The notes under the pieces: model-generated
What the model was told of the DNA's origin: nothing
Database searches by the model: none
The model's input: only the letters and a program-made list of their open reading frames with translations
Shown here: in pieces, positions 9,564 to 17,343 of the stretch
Layout: each line of letters starts with the position of its first letter
Numbering within the stretch: the stretch's first letter is position 1
Assembly (NCBI RefSeq): GCF_013090115.1
Contig: NZ_JABFNN010000041.1
Coordinates: 46,719-110,718, forward strand
DNA: 64,000 bases
Origin: Flagellimonas amphidinii
Lineage (GTDB): Bacteria; Bacteroidota; Bacteroidia; Flavobacteriales; Flavobacteriaceae
Direction of reading: 5' to 3'
Made by a program: the position numbers and the translations under genes

Positions 9564-10200
9564 AACTGAAACAATATATTGAACAAGGTTTACTATTAAT
9601 ATTGACGTTAGATTTTATGAAATAGTTGCCTGAAGCTGCACTATTTCAATATTTGTTTCAAAAAAGTGCATAGTTTTTGTTCTCCCACTCTGTAAATCTT
9701 CAACTAAAAGTGGACTGAAATAGGGGTAAAAGATTTACTTTTCGTTACAGAAGAATTTGCGGTTAAGAACCCAAAGGAATTTTAGAGGATGTGCAAAATT
9801 TGATTCTAAAATGGGTAAACATTGTTACTGAATTTTAAATTTCGATAAATATCATCGAAAGAATAGTACAAGGTTTGGTAAGGTTTTCGTAAGCAAATTA
9901 CGCTGTTTAGTTTTGTCGCAACTATATCTAAATAAGCATGGTTATTAATATATGTTGAAAGGTTGGCACCTCGATTCGCATTGATTATTTCGAGGTTTTT
10001 TTTGGGGAAAATTGGAATTGGAGCATTCCACCAAGGATATGTAAAGAACATAAGTTCCTTTATGTCATTAACAATTTAAATAGGTTCTTTTTTAAATACT
10101 CCAAAATACATTTTTGTCCATAAAGCATTCAATTTCTTTTAATTACAATGTTTTACATTTAAGTAATATAATCTACTATTGTTTTTGATTACTTTGTGTT
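9564..10200. other. 637-bp intergenic region with an orphan terminator
   Basis: No credible gene. A perfect 7-bp inverted repeat TTTCGAT / ATCGAAA lies at 9840-9860 and a plus-strand terminator at 9968-10003. The last 80 bp are very AT-rich and must carry the promoter of the chimeric frame at 10201, with only a few bases between a TACTTTG sequence and the ATG. Confidence 0.5.
9968..10003 (+). terminator. Plus-strand hairpin plus T-run without an upstream gene
   Basis: A 7-bp stem ACCTCGA / TCGAGGT with a 15-nt loop runs into eight T residues. No plus-strand coding frame precedes it, so any transcript ending here would be non-coding or from a decayed gene. Confidence 0.5.
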
Positions 10201-10782
10201 ATGCCAAAAAGCACTGATGAGAGCATAACAAGTATAGGGGAATTGACCAAAAAAGTTGCTGTTTCTGACCAAAAAGCCTATAACAAACTGTTCAATGTTT
10301 TGTGGGATGCTTTATATCCTTATGCGGCTTCATTAATAAGGAACGAAATCGCAGCCAAAGATTTGATTCAGGATATTTGGCTAGACTATTGGCAACGAAG
10401 GAACAGTATTGACCCTAAGCACATCAAAGCGTACTTATCCAGGGCTGTTCGTTATAAATGCCACAACTATCTACGTAACAATAAATTTAACAATGCCCAA
10501 CTAGAGACCACGAACATTATTATAAGTCCAGGGCTCAACGTGGTTTCCGGGGAATGGATACCCATCAACGTATTGGAGAACCGGGAGGACCGTTTTTACA
10601 GCAACACCAAAAAAATCAAACTTATCGATACAGTGAGTTGGTGGTATAGTCTGGCACTGGCCGATTTTGACCACGATGGCGATATCAAACACCTCACAAA
10701 AATGGAACATACCACCAACGGCAAAAAGTACCTGCTCTTTGCCAAGAATGATGGGCCTATACAGCTTGTAAAATATGAATAA
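10201..10782 (+). CDS. Chimeric open frame: sigma-factor head fused to FG-GAP protein fragments
   Basis: An uninterrupted 193-codon frame that appears to be assembled from unrelated pieces. Residues 1 to about 105 match ECF sigma region 2 (YAASLIRNEIAAKDLIQDIWLDYWQRR, then IKAYLSRAVRYKCHNYLRN), but region 4, needed for -35 recognition, is absent. From about residue 110 the text changes to the style of FG-GAP/VCBS repeat proteins (SGEWIPINVLENREDRFYS, then WWYSLALADFDHDGD). The last 30 residues (IKHLTKMEHTTNGKKYLLFAKND) look like the extreme C-terminus of the same kind of protein, joined at a GDI sequence. Base composition shifts from AT-rich to G+C-richer near 10510, matching the junction. 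Probably a deletion product and not a working sigma factor. It overlaps the widest reading of the next gene. Confidence 0.75.
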   Translation: MPKSTDESITSIGELTKKVAVSDQKAYNKLFNVLWDALYPYAASLIRNEIAAKDLIQDIWLDYWQRRNSIDPKHIKAYLSRAVRYKCHNYLRNNKFNNAQLETTNIIISPGLNVVSGEWIPINVLENREDRFYSNTKKIKLIDTVSWWYSLALADFDHDGDIKHLTKMEHTTNGKKYLLFAKNDGPIQLVKYE

Positions 10783-10798
10783 ACCAACTTTCTACGAA

Positions 10799-12682
10799 AT
10801 GAAAAATACAATGGCTTTACTTTGTCTGACACTGGGTCTGTTTGTAAATGCCCAAGCTGTACAAGATTCCTTGTTGGTCAAACCCTATCTACAATATGCC
10901 ACCCAGCATGGCATTACCGTGCTTTGGGAAACCACTTCGGAAAGTTCGGCCATGGTCGAATTCGATGAAATTTTAAAGGATCGACCCAAACAGACGTTTT
11001 CCCAAAACGTCAAAGGAAAAAAGAGCGGTTTTTTACATGAAATCCGTTTGGAGGGCCTTAAGCCGAATACCAAATACCGATACAGGGTACGGAGTACCTT
11101 TGCCAACGGTCGCGAAATGGTTAGTGAACCGTCCAGCTTTAAAACGGTGGTGGGTAATGATGATGGTGTTTTCTTTGCCTTTATCGGCGATACCCAACAA
11201 CAGCCAGTTACCCCTTGGGCCTGGGGCAAAATTGCCCAACGGCTCTGGGAAGAACGTCCGCAATTCATTATCCACGCCGGTGATTTGGTCGATAAGGGCG
11301 AACAAAAGTCGGATTGGGTGGAACAGTTTTTCCCCGCAGGGCAAAAGGTGATGTCGCATTACCCCCTGTATTCCGTTTTAGGGAACCACGAACACGATGC
11401 CCAATTCTATTACGACTATATGGCCAATCCGGCACCTGAATATTATTATACGTTCCGTTATGGTCCCGTGCAGTTTTTTATGCTCGACACCAACAGGGAT
11501 GTGTCGGAAGGTTCGGAGCAATACAATTGGTTGGAGTGGGCCCTGGCAGAATCGGATGCTCCTTGGAAAATGGTGGTGCACCACCATCCGCCCTATTCCA
11601 CTGAGGAAGACAATGCCATTTCCACTTTTAAGAGTTTTGCCCGCAATCTTGTACCATTGTACGAGGCCTACGGGGTGGATTTTTGCCTCTTTGGGCATAC
11701 GCATCTCTACGAACGTAGTTGGCCCTTGTTCAATGATCGGATCAGTATGGAAAATGGTATCGTATATATCAATTCTGGAGGTGCTGGTGGCGGATTGGAC
11801 GATTTTGACCCGCATCGTTCCTGGTTTACCAAAGAACTGGAGACGGGACACCATTATACTACTTTCAGCATTTTTGAAAACCATTTATCCTTCCGTGCCA
11901 TTGCGCATGACGGCCGTGTTTTCGATTTTTTTGAAATGGAAAAGGACAAATATGCCAACGGCAAACAGCTGGCCAAACTTTTGGTGCCTCCCCCACCCCG
12001 CATCGATTTTGATTATGCCGTTTTCGACAAGACAAAAGAAGTGGTGTTGACCCCGCTTTTCAAGGAACACCAGATTTATTATACCCTTGATGGTTCCGAA
12101 CCTACACTGAACTCCCTAAAATATACCGGGCCTATACAGATCAAGGAAACCTGCCAACTGAAAACACGGGCCTATACCCAAGATCATAGGGCAGGAAGGG
12201 TCATCTCACGGAATTTTAAAAAAATGGATCCCCTGAAGGCCACAAAAGTAAGATCGCCCAAAAAAGGATTGCGGTTCACCTATTATGAGGGCGAGTGGAT
12301 GGAGGTTCCTGATTTTGAAAAACTACAAGCCGTGGCATCCGGAGTGGTCAAAATGGTTACCGATAAAGTGGATGCCCCAATGCGTAAAGATCACTTTGGG
12401 TTGGTGTTGTCGGGCTATGTCCACATTGAAAAGACCGGAACCTATAAGTTATACCTCAATTCGGACGATGGTTCCAAAATGTATATTGACGGGCAGTTGG
12501 CGGTAGATAATGACGGCTCCCACAGTTCCAAGGTAGAAAAAGGAACCCTGGTGTTGGAAGCGGGGAAACATCGCATCCGAATCGAATATTTTGACGATTA
12601 CGGAGGAGACAACCTGAGTGCCGGAATCGTAGACGAAGAAGAGGGACTTATCCCATTTACGCCTTGGCAATTGACGCATTAG
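10799..12682 (+). CDS. Purple-acid-phosphatase-like metallophosphoesterase with chitobiase-type and PA14 modules
   Basis: Secreted phosphoesterase. The Met at 10799 is preferred because it opens a signal peptide (MKNTMALLCLTLGLFVNAQA); the frame extends 8 codons upstream, overlapping the preceding frame. An N-terminal Ig/FN3-like domain (about 22-118) is followed by a calcineurin-like domain (about 125-330) with all metal-binding blocks: FIGDTQ, HAGDLVDKG, LGNHEHD, HHPPYS and FGHTHLYER. Then comes a short chitobiase C-terminal-like strand domain (YYTLDGSEPT) and a PA14-type domain (YLNSDDGSKMYIDG, IEYFDDYGG). The last two modules recur in the next phosphatase gene. It likely releases phosphate from organic esters outside the cytoplasm; the PA14 part may bind carbohydrate. 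The substrate is not evident. Confidence 0.88.
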   Translation: MKNTMALLCLTLGLFVNAQAVQDSLLVKPYLQYATQHGITVLWETTSESSAMVEFDEILKDRPKQTFSQNVKGKKSGFLHEIRLEGLKPNTKYRYRVRSTFANGREMVSEPSSFKTVVGNDDGVFFAFIGDTQQQPVTPWAWGKIAQRLWEERPQFIIHAGDLVDKGEQKSDWVEQFFPAGQKVMSHYPLYSVLGNHEHDAQFYYDYMANPAPEYYYTFRYGPVQFFMLDTNRDVSEGSEQYNWLEWALAESDAPWKMVVHHHPPYSTEEDNAISTFKSFARNLVPLYEAYGVDFCLFGHTHLYERSWPLFNDRISMENGIVYINSGGAGGGLDDFDPHRSWFTKELETGHHYTTFSIFENHLSFRAIAHDGRVFDFFEMEKDKYANGKQLAKLLVPPPPRIDFDYAVFDKTKEVVLTPLFKEHQIYYTLDGSEPTLNSLKYTGPIQIKETCQLKTRAYTQDHRAGRVISRNFKKMDPLKATKVRSPKKGLRFTYYEGEWMEVPDFEKLQAVASGVVKMVTDKVDAPMRKDHFGLVLSGYVHIEKTGTYKLYLNSDDGSKMYIDGQLAVDNDGSHSSKVEKGTLVLEAGKHRIRIEYFDDYGGDNLSAGIVDEEEGLIPFTPWQLTH

Positions 12683-12735
12683 TCGAAAAACAATCACGGA
12701 ACAAGGTTTGTGTCTTAAACACTGATTTCGATTAT

Positions 12736-12755
12736 CGGATTAAAATTTTAATCCG
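12736..12755. repeat. Perfect 20-bp palindrome between the two phosphatase genes
   Basis: CGGATTAAAATTTTAATCCG is fully self-complementary. It sits in the 245-bp gap upstream of the PhoD-like gene. It could be an operator or a small hairpin; no T-run follows, so a terminator is unlikely. Confidence 0.6.
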
Positions 12756-12927
12756 CATGAAAATCCTTTAAAACAGCATCTAGGTCCGTTTTGGGATATA
12801 GTATTGATTTTGCTTGACAAATCGTGGTGAAATCAGGTAATTTAAGCCAATGGTAAACTTCTCATAACTTCAATATATTTTCTTGTAACGAAATTTGAAT
12901 TGATTTTTAACGCTATTTTTTATCATC

Positions 12928-14622
12928 ATGAAAAATTTTGTTTTGGCTATGGGGGGCTGTCTTGCTTTTTTGAATGTGACCCAAGCCCAGTTTCGGCCCA
13001 AAAAGGAAGGGGATTTTAGAATCGCCGTCTTGGCCTGCATTCGTCAGTTTGAGCCTGCGCCTGCCTTTGCCAATTATGTAAAGGCCGACCCCGACCTCTG
13101 CCTTTGGATCGGGGATAATATTTATGCCGATGCCGATACGGAGGCCCAATGGATCCAAACCTGTTATGATACTTTGGCCGCAAAACCCCATTTCTCGGAA
13201 TTGAGAAATGATTTTGATCTGATGGCCACTTGGGACGACCATGACTTTGGGTTGAACGATGCCGGAAAGGATTATCGATTTAAGAAAGAGAGCAAGGCCT
13301 TTTTTCGAAAATTCTGGGGTTTGGAGGATGTAATTCCCCAAAAACAAGACGGTATTTATTACGCCCGGGATTTCGAGATTGGTGAAAAAACCATGAAGAT
13401 CATTATGCTCGATGCCCGATATAACCGAGATGACCCCGATACCGATGGCGATGTCTTGGGAGAACCCCAATGGCAATGGCTTAAATCGGAACTGCAAAAA
13501 AGCAGTGACCTTACCTTGATCGTATCCGGATTCCAGATTTTGTTGGATAAGGATGCCGGTTCGGAGACTTGGGACAAATTCCCCACGGCCAAACAACGCT
13601 TGTTCAATACGGTTCGCGAAGCACAGGCGGAAAATGTACTGTTCCTCACCGGAGACCAGCATTATGGGGAAGTGTGCCGTACCCGAAATACCATGGATTT
13701 TGATGCCATAGAACTGCAATTCGCAGGGGTCAACCAAATTGAAGGTCCCGAGTTCAACTTTAATCGGGTATCGCCGGTCATCAAATCCCTGAACAGTATT
13801 GCCCTGATCGATGTGCAAATGGAAACCACCGAGGAAGATATCCCCCATTTGCTCTTCCGTATCGCGAATGCCACCACGGGCGAAATAGAACTGATCTATC
13901 GGGTGAACCTGGATGAAATCGCCTTGGACCTCAATTTTTCGGAACCGACATCCTTTTCAGAGAATACCAAGGTGACGCTCCAGCACCGATATCCCGATTT
14001 ACGCGTACGCTATACTACGGACGGAAGTGAACCTACTGTTCGTTCGTTGGAATACGCAAAACCCCTTGCCATTGAAGAGACTACGACCGTGAAAGCGCGT
14101 TTTTTCACCCAAGACAACAGACCCCGCAGCAAGGTATTTGTCCAGACCTATGAAAAATTGGAGCCCATAGCGGCTTATGCCCCAAAAGGAAAACGCCCCT
14201 CAAAAAAAGGCCTGACGTATACCTATTACGAAGGGGATTTTACGAAACTTCCGGATTTTAATGCCCTAAAACGGACAAAAAAAGGAACCGTGGCAACGGT
14301 CGATTTAAAGGAAATTCCACATCGGGAAGACCATTTTGCCATCAAGTACAGGGGTTTTGTCGACATCCCCGAAACGGATACCTATGCGTTTTATCTGATT
14401 TCGGATGATGGATCTAAATTGCATATTTCCGGAAGAGATGTCGTCAACAACGACGGTTCGCATAGCAAGCGCTTCAAAAAAGGGTTGATTTCCTTGGAAA
14501 AAGGGCTGCATCCTATTGAAATCGAGTATTTTGAAGATTACGGTGGACAAGCCTTAAAACTGGGGTATGTAAAAGAAAACGGGACACCAGTGGAGCTTTC
14601 GGCCGATATGTTTTTTCACTAG
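12928..14622 (+). CDS. PhoD-like alkaline phosphatase with chitobiase-type and PA14 modules
   Basis: Secreted phosphatase/phosphodiesterase of 564 residues with a signal peptide (MKNFVLAMGGCLAFLNVTQAQ). The catalytic PhoD-like region (about 25-260) shows WIGDNIYADAD, TWDDHDFGLNDAG, MLDARYNRDD and LTGDQHYGEV, consistent with metal-dependent hydrolysis. It is unrelated in sequence to the calcineurin-type domain of the gene before it. Its C-terminal half is clearly related to that gene: a VRYTTDGSEPT strand domain, then a PA14-type domain (YLISDDGSKLHISG, NNDGSHSKRF, IEYFEDYGG). The two genes are in line, separated by 245 bp with a 20-bp palindrome. It ends 12 bp from the convergent XRE regulator gene. 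Confidence 0.9.
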   Translation: MKNFVLAMGGCLAFLNVTQAQFRPKKEGDFRIAVLACIRQFEPAPAFANYVKADPDLCLWIGDNIYADADTEAQWIQTCYDTLAAKPHFSELRNDFDLMATWDDHDFGLNDAGKDYRFKKESKAFFRKFWGLEDVIPQKQDGIYYARDFEIGEKTMKIIMLDARYNRDDPDTDGDVLGEPQWQWLKSELQKSSDLTLIVSGFQILLDKDAGSETWDKFPTAKQRLFNTVREAQAENVLFLTGDQHYGEVCRTRNTMDFDAIELQFAGVNQIEGPEFNFNRVSPVIKSLNSIALIDVQMETTEEDIPHLLFRIANATTGEIELIYRVNLDEIALDLNFSEPTSFSENTKVTLQHRYPDLRVRYTTDGSEPTVRSLEYAKPLAIEETTTVKARFFTQDNRPRSKVFVQTYEKLEPIAAYAPKGKRPSKKGLTYTYYEGDFTKLPDFNALKRTKKGTVATVDLKEIPHREDHFAIKYRGFVDIPETDTYAFYLISDDGSKLHISGRDVVNNDGSHSKRFKKGLISLEKGLHPIEIEYFEDYGGQALKLGYVKENGTPVELSADMFFH

Positions 14623-14634
14623 AGTGGTTGGTCG

Positions 14635-15237
14635 TCAGTCATTTCCCTCCATACGATCGGTAAAGAAATAGATTACCAGATATTCCACCGTGGTCGTGGT
14701 TTTGTTCAAGGGTACATGGGGCGCCATGCCATCAAAGAAGAAGGAATCCCCCTCACGGATAAAAACGGTTTCCTCGCCGATCAGGTATTCCATTTCCCCT
14801 TTGAGCACATACAGGAACTCATAGGCATCGGTACGTACTTTTGGGCGTTGATTACCGGGTTCCAAGCTCACATGCGACACCTGAAAGGAACGGTCTTGTA
14901 TGGATTTGTCCAAAATGGATTTATAGCCAAAGCCCTTCGCTGTTTCTTCCTTTACATACGGAATATAGGCCTCTTTTGGAATCAACCGATGGGCATCCGA
15001 ATGGGAATCGTGTTTGATTTCCTTAAAGAAATCTTCGGGGCTGATATCGAGGCAATTCATAATGTCCAAAAGCTTGGGCAAGGTCGGCACCATTCGCCCG
15101 TTCTCGATTTTGGACAGCAGGGCGTTGCTCATTCCGGTCGCCTCGGCAAAATCGGTAAGTTTCATGCCCTGCTCTTTTCGCAGTTCCCGGATTTTGGGCC
15201 CGATCAAGTGAATGGGGTAGTTTTTTGTGGATTCCAT
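14635..15237 (-). CDS. XRE-family regulator with C-terminal cupin sensor
   Basis: DNA-binding regulator of 200 residues. An N-terminal helix-turn-helix lies at about 12-66 (IRELRKEQGMKLTDFAEATGMSNALLSKIENGRMVPTL) and a cupin beta-barrel at about 115-190 (YEFLYVLKGEMEYLIGEETVFIREGDSFFFDGMAPH), which typically senses a small ligand. It is transcribed divergently from the dehydrogenase/HAD/carrier operon. The 265-bp gap contains a 10-bp-arm inverted repeat around the operon's promoter box, so it is the natural candidate regulator, probably a repressor relieved by a phosphonate-related metabolite. The ligand is not known. Confidence 0.9.
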   Translation of the reverse strand: MESTKNYPIHLIGPKIRELRKEQGMKLTDFAEATGMSNALLSKIENGRMVPTLPKLLDIMNCLDISPEDFFKEIKHDSHSDAHRLIPKEAYIPYVKEETAKGFGYKSILDKSIQDRSFQVSHVSLEPGNQRPKVRTDAYEFLYVLKGEMEYLIGEETVFIREGDSFFFDGMAPHVPLNKTTTTVEYLVIYFFTDRMEGND

Positions 15238-15457
15238 ATAAGGTATTCAAAATTATGTGTTGCCAAAAATGGTACAAATGGCACATTTTCCCAAAAAAGA
15301 ACCCAAATAATTTCATTATATCGAATTACTTTTTCTTTACATGAAATTTATTAAAGCTTCTAAAAATAGTATTGTTTGTGTTTTTTTCTAATAAAATAAA
15401 GGGTTTTATCGTTTTTAATTAATGTTCATTTAATCTATAGAAGATTTTATTTTTTCA

Positions 15458-15492
15458 AATTAAGAAATATATTTGCAATAAGTTTCTTAATT
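15458..15492 (+). promoter_or_regulatory. Promoter with operator arms bracketing the -7 box
   Basis: AATTAAGAAA (15458-15467) and TTTCTTAATT (15483-15492) form a perfect 10-bp-arm inverted repeat with a 15-nt spacer. The spacer holds TATATTTG (15468-15475), an exact match to the Bacteroidota -7 consensus TAnnTTTG. A bound dimer would cover the promoter core, so repression is the simple reading. The ATG of the dehydrogenase is at 15503. Confidence 0.65.
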
Positions 15493-15502
15493 GGAAAATA
15501 CA

Positions 15503-16600
15503 ATGCGCACTATAAAAAAGGCCAAAGCTGCTATTTTTACCGGAACCGATGAAGTCATGCAGCTTAAGGAAATCAGCATCCCAGAACTCTTCAACGGACA
15601 GATTTTGGTCAAAAACCAATACACCACCCTTTGTCGGAGCGATTTGAATACCTATTCGGGAAAACGCAACGAAAAAACACCTACGATATTGGGGCATGAA
15701 ATTGTAGGGACCATTGCCGAGTTTGCCAATGGTATGCCAACACAGGATTTGGCCGGGAACGACCTGAAAATTGGCGACCGAATCACTTGGGCCATTTATG
15801 CCAGTGACCCGGAAGATGCCTTGTCAAAAAGGGGCATTCCCCAAAAAGCGGCCGACCTTTTTAAATATGGCCATGAAGAAATCGCCGGGAGCAAAACCCT
15901 ACATGGTGGCCTGGCCGAATATACGATCCTAAGGCAAAACACCCCGGTCTTAAAATTGAAGGAGGAGGTGCCCAATGGTATCGCTGCCTTGATCAATTGC
16001 TCGGTGGCTACCGTGGCCGGAGGTATACGTTTGGCAGGGGATATCAAGAACCGTCATGTACTGGTTAGCGGAGCGGGCATGTTGGGTGTAATGGCCTGTG
16101 CCATGGCAAAGACCATGGGTGCCAAAACAGTTAGCGCCATGGATATTAACGATGACAGGTTGAACATAGCTCTTGACTTTGGGGCGGATTATCTTTTTGA
16201 CCTTAAGGAGGATTGGGAAGAACATATGATGCGTCATCTGGGAAACCCCAAACCATTTGATGTGGCCCTGGAATTCAGTGGTGCCGCTTCCGCCATGGAA
16301 AACACCTTGAGGTTGTTGGGCATTGGGGGTACGGCCATTTGGATTGGAGGAACCTTTCCGCAACGCGATTTACAGCTGAATTCCGAATATTTGATACGTA
16401 ATATTCTAACGGTAAAAGGGTTGCACAACTACAATGAAACGGATTTTAAAAATGCGGTGGACTTCATCGGAACGTATCATGATCATTTTCCATTTTCACA
16501 ATTGGTCGAGGATTATTGCACGTTGAATGAGGTGAACGAGGCCTTTGAACATGGGTTGAACAGCAATGCTTTTCGTGTAGGGATTAGTATAAAACATTAA
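15503..16600 (+). CDS. Zinc-type medium-chain dehydrogenase, phosphonate-catabolism-associated (HpnZ-like)
   Basis: Cytoplasmic NAD(P)-dependent alcohol dehydrogenase of 365 residues. The catalytic zinc ligands of the family are present (Cys44 in TLCRSD, His65-Glu66 in LGHEIVG, Cys166 in INCSVATV), and the Rossmann motif is GAGMLG near 190-195. The lobe that normally holds the four-Cys structural zinc reads WAIYASDPEDALSKRGIPQKAADLFKYGH, with no cysteines, so that second zinc site appears lost. Gene order with a PhnX-like HAD hydrolase matches proposed phosphonate-catabolism clusters. I start at the ATG at 15503; a TTG four codons earlier is the other option. It is the first gene of a three-gene operon under the XRE-cupin promoter. 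Confidence 0.85.
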   Translation: MRTIKKAKAAIFTGTDEVMQLKEISIPELFNGQILVKNQYTTLCRSDLNTYSGKRNEKTPTILGHEIVGTIAEFANGMPTQDLAGNDLKIGDRITWAIYASDPEDALSKRGIPQKAADLFKYGHEEIAGSKTLHGGLAEYTILRQNTPVLKLKEEVPNGIAALINCSVATVAGGIRLAGDIKNRHVLVSGAGMLGVMACAMAKTMGAKTVSAMDINDDRLNIALDFGADYLFDLKEDWEEHMMRHLGNPKPFDVALEFSGAASAMENTLRLLGIGGTAIWIGGTFPQRDLQLNSEYLIRNILTVKGLHNYNETDFKNAVDFIGTYHDHFPFSQLVEDYCTLNEVNEAFEHGLNSNAFRVGISIKH

Positions 16601-16613
16601 ATAATACAGATAG

Positions 16614-17336
16614 ATGCAAAAGATAAAATTAGTGGTCTTTGACCTTTCGGGAACCACCGTTGAAGATGATAATGCGGTAGCCAAAAGTTTGCACCAGGCG
16701 GCCGTGGACTATGGATTGGACGTTCCCCTTGTTGAATTTCAAAAAACCATAGGTACGAACAAAATCCATCTCTACCAGTACATGATCGCCCAAAGCAAGG
16801 GGCAGGATGTCGCTATTGAGGATTTTGAGAAATATGATTTCCCCGAACTTTATGCCGAAGCGAAGGTGCTTTTTGACAACTATTCGGTGATTATGCTCGA
16901 TTATTACCGCAACCATGTAAAGGCCATGCCGGGGGCGGAAGACGTTTTTGAATGGTGCCATCAAAACGATATAAAAGTGGCGACCGACACCGGTTTTCAC
17001 AACGATGTAAACCGTACCATTATCGATAGTCTGGAATGGCAGGAAAGAGGTTTGGTTGATGTTAGCGTTGATGTTGAAATGACCCAAGGTACGGGGCGCC
17101 CCGCACCTTACATGCTTTTTTACGCCATGCAGCAACTGGGGGTGCAGAGTGTGCACGAGGTCGTAAAAATAGGGGATACCCCTGCCGACCTACTTTCGGG
17201 CCATAACGGGGGCTGTCGGTATAACATTGGGGTGCTGAGCGGTGCCAATGACAGGCAAACCCTTGAAAAACATCCCCACACCCATATTTTTGGTAGTGTA
17301 GCCGAACTTCCCCAACTTCTTGAGCAAGAAGCCTAG
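16614..17336 (+). CDS. PhnX-like HAD-superfamily phosphonatase-type hydrolase
   Basis: HAD hydrolase of 240 residues. Motif I is VFDLSGTT (nucleophile Asp10), where the second Asp of ordinary HAD phosphatases is replaced by Ser12; phosphonatases also lack that acid (they carry Ala). A Lys at about residue 50 in IGTNKIHLYQYM lies where phosphonoacetaldehyde hydrolase has its Schiff-base Lys. The C-terminal GRPAPYML and VKIGDTPADLLSGHNGGC block is typical of the PhnX-like family. It starts 13 bp after the dehydrogenase gene. Likely role: C-P bond cleavage or dephosphorylation of a product made by its neighbour; the exact substrate is inferred only from family and context. Confidence 0.85.
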   Translation: MQKIKLVVFDLSGTTVEDDNAVAKSLHQAAVDYGLDVPLVEFQKTIGTNKIHLYQYMIAQSKGQDVAIEDFEKYDFPELYAEAKVLFDNYSVIMLDYYRNHVKAMPGAEDVFEWCHQNDIKVATDTGFHNDVNRTIIDSLEWQERGLVDVSVDVEMTQGTGRPAPYMLFYAMQQLGVQSVHEVVKIGDTPADLLSGHNGGCRYNIGVLSGANDRQTLEKHPHTHIFGSVAELPQLLEQEA

Positions 17337-17343
17337 TAAAAAC

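Noticed and set aside
9964..9976. TTGGCACCTCGAT, identical to a short stretch of 23S rRNA
   Set aside because: Only about 13 bases match and the flanks differ; coincidence rather than an rRNA fragment.
9806..10051. 81-codon minus-strand open frame in the intergenic region
   Set aside because: No signal, motif or neighbour support, and it spans the orphan plus-strand terminator; chance frame in AT-rich DNA is more likely.
10201..10515. Functional ECF sigma factor for the phosphatase genes
   Set aside because: Region 4 is missing and the rest of the frame is foreign, so it is unlikely to direct promoter-specific transcription.
11037..14550. Several long frames on both strands over the two phosphatase genes
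   Set aside because: They are shadow frames in G+C-richer coding DNA; the annotated frames have signal peptides and full catalytic motifs.
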